Positions 1-4,925 are shown, counted from the stretch's first letter. The stretch: 5,757 bases of DNA from an uncultured Methanobrevibacter sp. (GCA_902783085.1 CACZPT010000078.1:1-5757), one strand, 5' to 3'. Numbers and translations: made by a program. Notes: generated from the letters alone by a model not told the origin.

Positions 1-86
1 TACTATAGATTATATGTTTTTTATACTATAGATTATATGTTTTTTATACTATAGATTATATGTTTTTTATACTATAGATTATATGT
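1..86. repeat. 23-bp tandem repeat, 3 full copies plus a 17-bp partial copy
   Basis: Copies start at 1, 24, 47 and 70. The first three are identical 23-mers, and the fourth stops after 17 bases at position 86. Each unit begins TACTATAGATTATATG and ends in a T-run followed by A. The unit contains the small palindrome CTATAG. The array begins at the window edge, so its true length is unknown. There are no spacers between copies, so it is not a CRISPR array. It could be a slippage-prone intergenic microsatellite-like array or a series of protein-binding sites; the sequence does not decide between these. Confidence 0.95.
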
Positions 87-146
87 AATATCTGATTTCT
101 CAACTGAAAATGGCATCAGGGTGTACAAAAATATCATAAAACCAAA

Positions 147-293
147 ATGCATTCTAATGATGGTAAATTTCATAGTACAGATGTCGCTACTGCAAACACC
201 TGTTCTGTATTATTCAATCAATATTTTATCCATGTGTCAAGTTATTCAAATGATTGGTTCAATAATCGAAATACTGGTGATAGCCATTTCTAA
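147..293 (+). pseudogene. Possible short ORF or gene remnant, unknown
   Basis: The frame is open from 108 to a TAA at 291-293, with the only ATG at 147, giving 48 residues. The product is rich in Asn, Ser and His, begins MHSNDGKFHSTDVATANTC and ends NDWFNNRNTGDSHF. No convincing Shine-Dalgarno sequence precedes the ATG, and the upstream frame is closed by TGA at 105-107. I recognise no family. It may be the tail of a decayed gene, since the reading frame continues upstream of the ATG without a start, or simply a chance open frame. Confidence 0.2.
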
Positions 294-418
294 ATAGCTA
301 TTGAAAGATTTGTTATTAGTTGTGGTTAAATGGAATATGGTGAATTGTATTACTTAGAGATTAAGGGAGTATTGAAATAAAAGGAATGTTTTTGTGTTTA
401 AAAATTTAAATTACTTTT

Positions 419-445
419 TAGCAAGTGCTGATTATGCACTTACTA
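419..445 (-). terminator. Stem-loop downstream of the LCMT-type methyltransferase
   Basis: AAGTGC (423-428) and GCACTT (436-441) form a perfect 6-bp stem with a 7-nt loop. Three more pairs (TAG with CTA) follow beyond one C/A mismatch. The structure starts 10 nt past the TAG stop codon of the minus-strand gene. A short run of five T (minus strand) lies at 400-404, some way beyond the hairpin. Archaeal termination depends mainly on T-tracts, so the hairpin may protect the 3' end of the mRNA rather than terminate transcription on its own. Confidence 0.45.
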
Positions 446-455
446 AAATTGTTAT

Positions 456-1235
456 CTATTTTTCAAGTACAGCAATATAATCCATTCTTTTTCTTAATAA
501 TGGAAGCCATGTGATTATTTTATAATGTGGCTTATAGACATTTACACCATCAAATAGATTTACATCTTTTATCCAGTTGAAATTATTATTGAATTTTGTT
601 AATTCATGACCTTTTTCAACACCCCATGTGAATTTGGAGTTTGTATCTTCGATTGATTCTTCTTTTGCATTTTTAACAGATATTGGGGGCATTATTTCCA
701 TGAATATGTTACATTTATCAAAATTTTCATCTATTATATTTATGATGTCTTCTACATCTTTTTGATTTAGATACATTGTCAGTCCTTCAACTATGAACAG
801 GATGTCTTTTCTTATTTTAATTTCTTGAGCCCAACTTGGATCCATTGCGGAATAAGCAAGTGTTGTTACTCTATCTGCATCTTTGATATATTTCAATCTG
901 TAATCGGCAGAATTTTTTAAATCAACATTATACCAATTGATTTTACCATTATCAAGTCTGTTGAAACGTGTATCCATTCCGGATGCAATGTTAACAATTG
1001 TACATTCTGGATGGGTATTTATATATTCACTAACCATTTTATCTAGTACGATTGTTCTTGCTATTGTTCCAAGTTGCATGAATTTATCTTTTTCAGCTAT
1101 GCTGAAATCATAATCAATTTTTGAAATTACTTCTATAGCTTTTGAATCATAGAATTTATGATTTTTTTGTTGTGAATGTTTTGCTTTTGCAAATAATGTT
1201 AAAAGCATTGTTTTTTCTACGCCTTCTAAATTCAT
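456..1235 (-). CDS. SAM-dependent O-methyltransferase, LCMT/COG3315-like
   Basis: This 259-residue protein is predicted to transfer a methyl group from S-adenosylmethionine to a carboxyl or hydroxyl oxygen. The acceptor cannot be read from the sequence. The N-terminus (residues 7-44, VEKTMLLTLFAKAKHSQQ and then YDSKAIEVISKIDYDF) has the family pattern of a helix followed by a 'D..A..I...DYDF' segment. The SAM-binding motif I is TIVNIASGMDTR (79-90), matching the family's 'xxLGxGxDTR' signature. The acidic strand-2 end is WYNVDL (101-106), and FIVEGLTMYL (147-156) matches the typical 'xxEGxxMYL' motif. The length fits the family, and there is no signal peptide or membrane segment, so it should be cytosolic. 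The ATG at 1235 is supported by GGAGG seven nt upstream. The gene appears monocistronic, with its own TATA box and a DtxR-like operator. Relatives include leucine carboxyl methyltransferases and polyketide-tailoring enzymes. Family assignment is confident; the function is open. Confidence 0.88.
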   Translation of the reverse strand: MNLEGVEKTMLLTLFAKAKHSQQKNHKFYDSKAIEVISKIDYDFSIAEKDKFMQLGTIARTIVLDKMVSEYINTHPECTIVNIASGMDTRFNRLDNGKINWYNVDLKNSADYRLKYIKDADRVTTLAYSAMDPSWAQEIKIRKDILFIVEGLTMYLNQKDVEDIINIIDENFDKCNIFMEIMPPISVKNAKEESIEDTNSKFTWGVEKGHELTKFNNNFNWIKDVNLFDGVNVYKPHYKIITWLPLLRKRMDYIAVLEK

Positions 1236-1242
1236 AAGTTTT

Positions 1243-1247
1243 CCTCC
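1243..1247 (-). promoter_or_regulatory. Shine-Dalgarno site of the LCMT-like gene
   Basis: GGAGG on the minus strand lies 7 nt before the ATG at 1235. This fixes that start against other in-frame candidates and indicates a leadered transcript. Confidence 0.85.
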
Positions 1248-1286
1248 GTAGGTTATTTTTGTTTATATAATTGTTGTGTGGAATAC

Positions 1287-1294
1287 TATATAAA
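1287..1294 (-). promoter_or_regulatory. Archaeal TATA box of the LCMT-like gene
   Basis: TTTATATA on the minus strand matches the archaeal consensus. It sits about 52 nt upstream of the ATG, which predicts transcription starting near 1265 and a 5' leader of about 30 nt carrying the GGAGG site. The BRE position directly upstream is A-rich and runs into the palindrome at 1297-1312. Confidence 0.7.
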
Positions 1295-1296
1295 TT

Positions 1297-1312
1297 TTTA
1301 GGCATGCCTAAA
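1297..1312. promoter_or_regulatory. 16-bp perfect palindrome, DtxR/IdeR-type operator candidate
   Basis: TTTAGGCATGCCTAAA is a perfect inverted repeat whose outer TTAGG...CCTAA arms match the core of iron/manganese boxes bound by DtxR-family metalloregulators. It lies 2 bp upstream of the TATA box of the minus-strand methyltransferase gene and covers part of the BRE, so a bound repressor should block TFB/TBP loading. No regulator gene is in the window. The palindrome is seen directly; its assignment to the DtxR family is inferred from its arms. Confidence 0.6.
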
Positions 1313-1513
1313 TTTTTATCCATAATATATTTTTTCATTCCAAAATATTTTTTAAAATCTTTAAAAAAAAGTAACTTTTTAATATATTAATTTAATAAGC
1401 ACCAGATAATTCAATTATCCTTTAAAATTCTAATTAGGTTTGTCAAAAGAAATTTAAAGTCATAAAATATAGAATAACGGACATTTAGTTAAAAAGAATA
1501 TTAAATGATGGTT
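1313..1513. other. AT-rich spacer with one small hairpin
   Basis: This is the upstream part of the 304-bp spacer between the two minus-strand genes. It has no ORF with a plausible start signal. The only structure I see is GATAAT-TCA-ATTATC at 1405-1419, a 6-bp inverted repeat with a 3-nt loop, 170 bp upstream of the methyltransferase start. A promoter role for it is unlikely given the better TATA box at 1287-1294. Confidence 0.5.
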
Positions 1514-1548
1514 AAAAATAAAAAAAGTAATTGCTGAGATTATTCAGC
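1514..1548 (-). terminator. Hairpin plus T-tract terminator of the 80-residue gene
   Basis: On the minus strand GCTGA (1548-1544) and TCAGC (1537-1533) pair around a 6-nt loop that contains most of the TAA stop codon. They are followed by the T-rich run TTTTTTTATTTTT (1526-1514). The T-tract is what archaeal RNA polymerase is known to terminate on. It separates this gene from the methyltransferase gene downstream, which agrees with the latter having its own promoter. Confidence 0.7.
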
Positions 1549-1782
1549 GTTGATTTCAATATCAAAAGACATTGCTTCTAATTGTGCACTTTCACCAGAT
1601 TTAATGGTGTAAATTGGTGAGTCTTTCAATATAAGATTATTGTTAACTTCTCTAATTTTATTATCTGCTACTTCTTGCATGTGAGTACCTTCATATAAAA
1701 ATCCAGCAGAAGCATCTCCTTCTAATTCATATTCAATAACTTCACCATTATGTTTATTAGTTGCTTTTACTTTAACAATCAT
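1540..1782 (-). CDS. Small protein of unknown function, 80 residues
   Basis: I do not recognise this family. The 80-residue product begins MIVKVKATNKHNGEVIEYEL and ends LEAMSFDIEINAE. It has an alternating hydrophobic/polar pattern at both ends (residues 1-20 and 55-77) that suggests beta strands around a middle segment (28-53) with helical character. It is acidic overall and has no cysteines, signal peptide or membrane segment, so it is probably cytosolic. It is very likely a real gene: the ATG at 1782 has GGAGA 7 nt upstream, a consensus TATA box lies about 47 nt upstream, and a hairpin/T-tract terminator overlaps the stop. It is divergent from the plus-strand methyltransferase gene, with 92 bp between the starts. 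Confidence 0.8.
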   Translation of the reverse strand: MIVKVKATNKHNGEVIEYELEGDASAGFLYEGTHMQEVADNKIREVNNNLILKDSPIYTIKSGESAQLEAMSFDIEINAE

Positions 1783-1789
1783 AATTTAA

Positions 1790-1794
1790 TCTCC
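1790..1794 (-). promoter_or_regulatory. Shine-Dalgarno site of the 80-residue gene
   Basis: GGAGA on the minus strand, 7 nt before the ATG at 1782, supports that start codon. Confidence 0.75.
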
Positions 1795-1828
1795 ATAATA
1801 TTTTAATTATATTTATGTCATTTTCTAG

Positions 1829-1836
1829 TATATAAA
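1829..1836. promoter_or_regulatory. TATA box between divergent genes
   Basis: On the minus strand this reads TTTATATA, the consensus, and predicts a start near 1807 and a 25-nt leader for the 80-residue gene. Read on the plus strand it is TATATAAA, which could place a start near 1857-1860 and give the methyltransferase gene a short leader without a Shine-Dalgarno site. The minus-strand assignment is the better one. No second equally good box for the plus-strand gene is visible in the 92-bp intergenic region. Confidence 0.6.
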
Positions 1837-1874
1837 CGATAAGTTGAAATTATCATAATTATAAATTTAATATC

Positions 1875-2612
1875 ATGGATGTTCCTTTGTATTTCTATTT
1901 GGCATTTAAAGATATGGAGAGATTGGCTGCTGGAAGTGACACATCCACTTACAATGTCTTAGACTTATTAAACATTGATTCTTGTTTAAAGTTAAATATT
2001 TTAGATATTGGTTGTGGAGTAGGCTCAGATACATTAATCCTTGCAGATTATTTTAAAAATTCAACTGTTGAAGCTGTTGATTTATTCGGCCATTATTTGG
2101 ATGCTTTAAATAGTGAAGTTTCAAAAAATAACTTGAATGATAGAATATTAACTTATGAAATGGATATGAATGATTTGGATTTTGCAAATGAGGAATTTGA
2201 TATTGTATTTAGCCATGCTTCAGCAGAAATCATTGGTTTTAGAAAAGCTTTAAGGAAATGGAAAAGATTAATCAAAAAAGATGGTTACTTAATATGCTCT
2301 GATTTAACCTGGATTTTAAAGCCATCAGCTGAAAGTAAGGAGTTTTGGCTTAGAACATATGCTGAAGTTGATACAATCGAAAATAAAATATCACAAATTG
2401 AAAATGCAGGTTTTAAGTATATTAATCATTATACAATACCAAAAAGTGACTTTGATGGGTATTACTCAAAGTTAAAATCAAATTTAGCTAAATTAAAATC
2501 AGATAAATCTGCAAAAGACTTTATAAAACAGTTGGAAGATGAAATCAGCATATCTAAAAATGATGATTTTTCATATGTTTTCTATATTATGAAAAAATCA
2601 AATCATCAATAA
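1875..2612 (+). CDS. Class I SAM-dependent methyltransferase, substrate unknown
   Basis: This 245-residue cytosolic enzyme has a Rossmann-type SAM domain. Motif I is ILDIGCGVGS (42-51), the ribose-binding acidic strand end is VEAVDLF (65-71, Asp69), and the adenine-contact region is around MDMNDLDF (96-103). The strand-4 segment is FDIVFSHASA (108-117), followed by RLIKKDGYLICSDLTW (131-146), typical of the methyltransferase 11/25 domain. The C-terminal 100 residues (FW at 157-158, YY at 197-198, a Lys-rich helix at 199-222) form an extra region that probably defines the acceptor. The ATG at 1875 is the first possible start after the in-frame TGA at 1845-1847. No Shine-Dalgarno sequence precedes it, so the mRNA may be nearly leaderless; Met14 is a weaker alternative. 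The last 36 bp are duplicated at the 3' end of cobQ. The methyl acceptor (small molecule, RNA or protein) cannot be told. Confidence 0.87.
   Translation: MDVPLYFYLAFKDMERLAAGSDTSTYNVLDLLNIDSCLKLNILDIGCGVGSDTLILADYFKNSTVEAVDLFGHYLDALNSEVSKNNLNDRILTYEMDMNDLDFANEEFDIVFSHASAEIIGFRKALRKWKRLIKKDGYLICSDLTWILKPSAESKEFWLRTYAEVDTIENKISQIENAGFKYINHYTIPKSDFDGYYSKLKSNLAKLKSDKSAKDFIKQLEDEISISKNDDFSYVFYIMKKSNHQ
2577..2612. repeat. Direct repeat copy 1 (36 bp), at the methyltransferase 3' end
   Basis: This copy matches 3153-3189 with a single 1-nt indel. The last 28 bp (2585-2612) are identical without gaps to 3162-3189. It encodes the final residues of the plus-strand methyltransferase (FYIMKKSNHQ and the TAA stop). 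Confidence 0.95.
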
Positions 2613-2659
2613 CAAAAAATAGTGTTCAATAATAAGATAGTTTAAATGGTAAAACGTTC

Positions 2660-2666
2660 AAAAAAA
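2660..2666 (-). terminator. T-tract downstream of the acidic small ORF
   Basis: Seven consecutive T on the minus strand, followed a few bases later by TTTT, lie about 50 nt past the TAA of the small ORF ending at 2716. This could terminate minus-strand transcription coming from that ORF or reading through from cobQ. No stable hairpin accompanies it. Confidence 0.25.
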
Positions 2667-2715
2667 TAATTGTATTAAATATTATGATTGTTATACATCA
2701 ACTGAGACTCCATCC

Positions 2716-2958
2716 TTAGTATACCCCAGCCCCTGGTGCGACATCTGGAAATGGGGTAAATGAATACCAAATAGGTATCTCATCCGTTTCACATATTTGT
2801 AATTCATGAGGTTCATCTCTAAAAAAATAAAAAATATCCCCATCCTCCTCTTCAATATCATAAGATTCATATTCTCCTTCTTCAATTTCAATATCTAAAA
2901 TAATATTGGGTAAATTAAGAGATAATCCAAATTTATCAAGTAACTCCCTAACAAGCAT
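2716..2958 (-). CDS. Small acidic hypothetical protein, possibly frameshifted at its C-terminus
   Basis: This is an 80-residue ORF from the ATG at 2958; a TTG two codons upstream is also possible. I do not recognise the family. Residues 1-20 (MLVRELLDKFGLSLNLPNII) look amphipathic. Residues 22-41 are strongly acidic, with many Glu and Asp. FYFF (43-46) and IWYSFTPFP (63-71) are aromatic, so a small compact or partner-binding fold is possible. Start signals are weak: only a GTGA-like element precedes the ATG. The frame ends PGAGVY and stop, but a one-base shift in the nearby C-runs (2724-2733 on the plus strand) would continue as GYTKDGVSVDV to a stop at 2691-2693. It lies inside the segment bounded by the direct repeats, so it may be imported or decaying. 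Confidence 0.5.
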   Translation of the reverse strand: MLVRELLDKFGLSLNLPNIILDIEIEEGEYESYDIEEEDGDIFYFFRDEPHELQICETDEIPIWYSFTPFPDVAPGAGVY

Positions 2959-3049
2959 AATCAATCACATAAGTTATACTTTATTATTTTTATTCAACAC
3001 AATTAATTTTATTTTAGATGTATGTGAAATCTGTTGGTTTAAGGCTTCT

Positions 3050-3158
3050 TCATTTCTTAACAGCAAAATTATAAGTAATTCGATGAAGATTAATACACTC
3101 ATCACAATAAACCATTTCCGCACCATACACAGTTTTTCTTGCAAGTACTGCAGTTTTC
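3050..3158 (-). pseudogene. Zinc-ribbon gene remnant with a single-base frameshift
   Basis: On the minus strand one frame reads ENCSTCKK and then leaves register. After removing one A from the five-A run (T-run 3133-3137 on the plus strand) it continues TVYGAEMVYCDEC and then INLHRITYNFAVKK to a TGA at 3050-3052. The result has a CxxC-x11-CxxC zinc-ribbon spacing. As written, the first frame stops at TGA soon after CVWCGNGLL. No ATG or Shine-Dalgarno precedes it; the codon before ENC is ATA, and upstream lies the direct repeat and the cobQ end. It could be the C-terminal piece of a truncated protein or a tiny zinc-finger protein that lost its start. A sequencing error in the A-run could explain the frameshift but not the missing start. 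Confidence 0.5.
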
Positions 3159-3189
3159 TATTATTATGAAAAAATCAAATCATCAATAA
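3153..3189. repeat. Direct repeat copy 2 (37 bp), at the cobQ 3' end
   Basis: This is the second copy of the sequence at 2577-2612, with one extra T in the run of TAT repeats. On the minus strand it encodes the last residues of CobQ (IDDLIFS and the TAA stop). The spacing between the two copies is 577 bp. Confidence 0.95.
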
Positions 3190-4690
3190 TGTCCATATCC
3201 AGGTTTTCTTCAACAATTTCTGCCAGCCTGTTTAATGAGTAGTTTCGCTCACTTTCATATGGGTCTTTACTTGTTTGAATTTCAAGGCCTTTTTTAGATC
3301 TTAGGTAATTTAAAAATTCTCTTCTAAAATTATAATTGTTAAATATTCCATGGAAGTATGTTGCAAAGATATTCTCAAAACTTGCACCGTCAACATCTCC
3401 TGCATCGTTATTTCCCTGGCCTTTTTTAATTGTAAGTAGTGGTTTTATATTATCTAGTTGGGTTGTTCCTTCATGGATTTCATAACCAGTTACAGACTCA
3501 CCAGCAATGTTTTTAAAGATTTCACCAGCAATTCCACCTAGATTATCTGGAATTATAGCTTCTGATTGTGTTACAATTTTATCTGATCTGTTAAACTCTG
3601 ATGTTGCTGGAATTAAACCTAATCCTTTAATTGTTCCATGACTTGATTCTTTTTTCTCTTCATCAATTATTTCACGGCAAAGAATTTGAAAGCCTCCACA
3701 GATTCCAATTATTGGTATTTGGGATGATTTAGCAATTATTTTATCTGCAAGACCACTTTCATATAATGCGTAGGTGTCTTTTGTTGAATTACGTGTTCCT
3801 GGAATTATTATTGCATCAACATCCCCAATATCATCGTTTATACCAATCATTTTGATTCCAACATCGTTTTCGGCTTCAAAAGGGTCGATATCTGTAAAAT
3901 TAGCTATTTTTGGAAGGCGTATAACGCCAATTACAATATCTTTATCTTCATTAAAATTATGTGTTGTAAGGGATGCTGAGTCTTCTTCAGGCAGTCTTAG
4001 TGTTTCATCATATGGTAGGACTCCTAAAATGGGCTCACCAGTTATTTCTTCAATCCTATCAAGACCTGGCTTTAGGATATCTAGATTTCCTCTGAATTTA
4101 TTAATAACTGTTGCTTTTAAGCGTGACCTGTCATAATCGTCAAGTAAAACGTATGTTCCAGCTATTGCTGCAAAAACACCACCCATTTCAATATCTGCTA
4201 TTAATATTACATTGGCGTCTGCCAGATGTGCTATTTCCATATTGGCTATGTCTTGGTCTCGCATATTGATTTCAGCAGGTGAGCCAGCACCTTCGATAAT
4301 AATTATATCGTATTCGCTAGCTAGGATATTAAAACTTTCTTTTATGGCATTAAATGCAGTGTCATGGTATTTATGTTGGTAATCATAAAAATTCATATCT
4401 CCAATTGATTTTCCTTGTATGATTACATTTGAGGTAAAATCTCCTTTCGGTTTTAATAATACTGGATTCATATGTATGCTTGGTTCAATCATTGCAGCTT
4501 CAGCTTGTAGCATTTGTGCTATTCCAATTTCACCATTTTCTTTTGTTGTATATGAATTTAGTGACATGTTTTGTGATTTGAAAGGAGCCACATTATATCC
4601 TCTATTTTTATATATTCGGCATAGTGCTGCGACTAACATACTTTTACCTGCATTTGATGATGTTCCTTGAACCATTATACATTTTACCAT
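3164..4690 (-). CDS. cobQ: Cobyric acid synthase (glutamine-hydrolysing)
   Basis: CobQ (CbiP) amidates the b, d, e and g side-chain carboxylates of adenosyl-cobyrinate a,c-diamide, using ATP and glutamine-derived ammonia, to give adenosyl-cobyric acid. In methanogens the corrinoid end product serves methyl-transfer enzymes. The 508-residue protein opens with the P-loop-like MVQGTSSNAGKS (6-17), followed by FKSQNMSLNS (37-46) and the dethiobiotin-synthetase-like motif IEGAGSPAEIN (132-142). The class I glutamine amidotransferase half has IPGTRNSTKD (296-305), the nucleophile motif GICGGFQ (329-335, Cys331) and the His of TYFHGIF (444-450, His447). Length and domain order match full-length family members. 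I chose the ATG at 4690, since MVKCIMVQGTSS matches the usual N-terminus. A GTG 9 bp upstream is the longer alternative, and neither has a strong Shine-Dalgarno. It is divergent from lonB with its own TATA box. Its 3' end lies in the direct repeat. Confidence 0.96.
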   Translation of the reverse strand: MVKCIMVQGTSSNAGKSMLVAALCRIYKNRGYNVAPFKSQNMSLNSYTTKENGEIGIAQMLQAEAAMIEPSIHMNPVLLKPKGDFTSNVIIQGKSIGDMNFYDYQHKYHDTAFNAIKESFNILASEYDIIIIEGAGSPAEINMRDQDIANMEIAHLADANVILIADIEMGGVFAAIAGTYVLLDDYDRSRLKATVINKFRGNLDILKPGLDRIEEITGEPILGVLPYDETLRLPEEDSASLTTHNFNEDKDIVIGVIRLPKIANFTDIDPFEAENDVGIKMIGINDDIGDVDAIIIPGTRNSTKDTYALYESGLADKIIAKSSQIPIIGICGGFQILCREIIDEEKKESSHGTIKGLGLIPATSEFNRSDKIVTQSEAIIPDNLGGIAGEIFKNIAGESVTGYEIHEGTTQLDNIKPLLTIKKGQGNNDAGDVDGASFENIFATYFHGIFNNYNFRREFLNYLRSKKGLEIQTSKDPYESERNYSLNRLAEIVEENLDMDIIDDLIFS

Positions 4691-4742
4691 TAAAACCACT
4701 TTTAATTTTTTTAAACAATAATTATACTTTTTATTATAAATT

Positions 4743-4750
4743 TATATAAA
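4743..4750 (-). promoter_or_regulatory. TATA box of cobQ
   Basis: TTTATATA on the minus strand lies 52 nt upstream of the ATG at 4690, with an A-rich BRE (AATAAAC) directly before it. It predicts transcription starting near 4720 and a leader of about 30 nt. I see no recognisable cobalamin riboswitch in this short leader, so B12 control by RNA is unlikely here. Confidence 0.65.
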
Positions 4751-4835
4751 GTTTATTTTACTAATTATTACATTTACATTTTTGAATAGCTATAATGTGG
4801 GCAGATGAATTTGAAAATATGTATCTTTTACTTAC

Positions 4836-4849
4836 TTTAGTTTACTAAA
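4836..4849. promoter_or_regulatory. Inverted repeat upstream of the lonB promoter
   Basis: TTTAGT-TT-ACTAAA is a perfect 6-bp inverted repeat with a 2-bp spacer. It ends 11 bp before the lonB TATA box, just upstream of the BRE. A related TTTACTTAC lies directly to its left. The position suits an activator or repressor of lonB, but I cannot name a regulator, and such AT-rich palindromes also arise by chance. Confidence 0.35.
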
Positions 4850-4860
4850 ACAGAAAACTT

Positions 4861-4868
4861 TTTATATA
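4861..4868 (+). promoter_or_regulatory. TATA box of lonB
   Basis: TTTATATA is preceded by the purine-rich CAGAAAACT, a good BRE. It predicts a start near 4888-4892 and a leader of about 45 nt carrying the ribosome binding site. Confidence 0.65.
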
Positions 4869-4920
4869 TATTAAAATCAATATACATATATTATATTGTT
4901 GAATTTATTTAAGAAATAGT

Positions 4921-4925
4921 GAGGT
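4921..4925 (+). promoter_or_regulatory. Shine-Dalgarno site of lonB
   Basis: GAGGT lies 8 nt before the ATG at 4934 and supports that start. Confidence 0.75.

Larger units (their letters stand above)
87..455. other. Intergenic region with no recognised gene
   Basis: This stretch lies between the tandem repeat and the 3' end of the minus-strand methyltransferase gene. It has one short open frame on the plus strand (147-293, 48 residues from ATG) that I do not recognise, and a stem-loop at 419-445. The base composition between about 100 and 290 is somewhat less AT-biased than the rest of the spacer, which would fit a decayed gene. No start signal, domain or intact ORF supports an active gene. 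Confidence 0.5.
2613..3152. mobile_element. 540-bp probable insertion between direct repeats, type unknown
   Basis: The segment is bounded by a 36/37-bp direct repeat and separates two genes that would otherwise converge and overlap. It contains a small acidic ORF and most of a frameshifted zinc-ribbon remnant, both on the minus strand. I see no transposase, integrase, tRNA gene or convincing terminal inverted repeats. The repeat is longer than the target duplication of most insertion sequences. It fits better with site-specific integration at a gene end or a duplication by recombination. An insertion is my inference from the repeat geometry; the class of element is unknown. Confidence 0.45.

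Noticed and set aside
1..86. CRISPR array at the left edge
   Set aside because: The repeat copies follow each other without spacers and no cas gene is present; it is a plain tandem repeat.
1156..1338. 60-residue minus-strand ORF overlapping the LCMT-like gene start
   Set aside because: It overlaps the start of the methyltransferase gene in another frame and covers its promoter and operator; its Lys/Asn/Arg-rich product reflects AT-rich DNA.
2691..2891. 66-residue minus-strand ORF overlapping the acidic ORF
   Set aside because: Its Met/Leu/Lys-rich N-terminal part is the shifted frame of the acidic ORF; only its last dozen residues look natural, and they are discussed as a possible frameshifted end.
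2613..3152. Classical insertion sequence or MITE
   Set aside because: No transposase and no convincing terminal inverted repeats were found at the segment ends; only the long direct repeat supports an insertion, so the class is left open.
2906..3169. 87-residue plus-strand ORF
   Set aside because: It is antisense to the acidic ORF start and the zinc-ribbon remnant, has no ribosome binding site, and its Leu/Phe/Ser-rich product is typical of an antisense shadow.
3774..4136. 120-residue plus-strand ORF inside cobQ
   Set aside because: It is antisense to the well-supported cobQ coding sequence, with no start signals.
4419..4670. 83-residue plus-strand ORF inside cobQ
   Set aside because: It is antisense to the conserved N-terminal ATPase part of CobQ, including the P-loop region.
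4691..4742. Cobalamin riboswitch in the cobQ leader
   Set aside because: The predicted leader is only about 30 nt, far too short, and no B12-box-like sequence is visible; archaeal cob genes generally lack this element.
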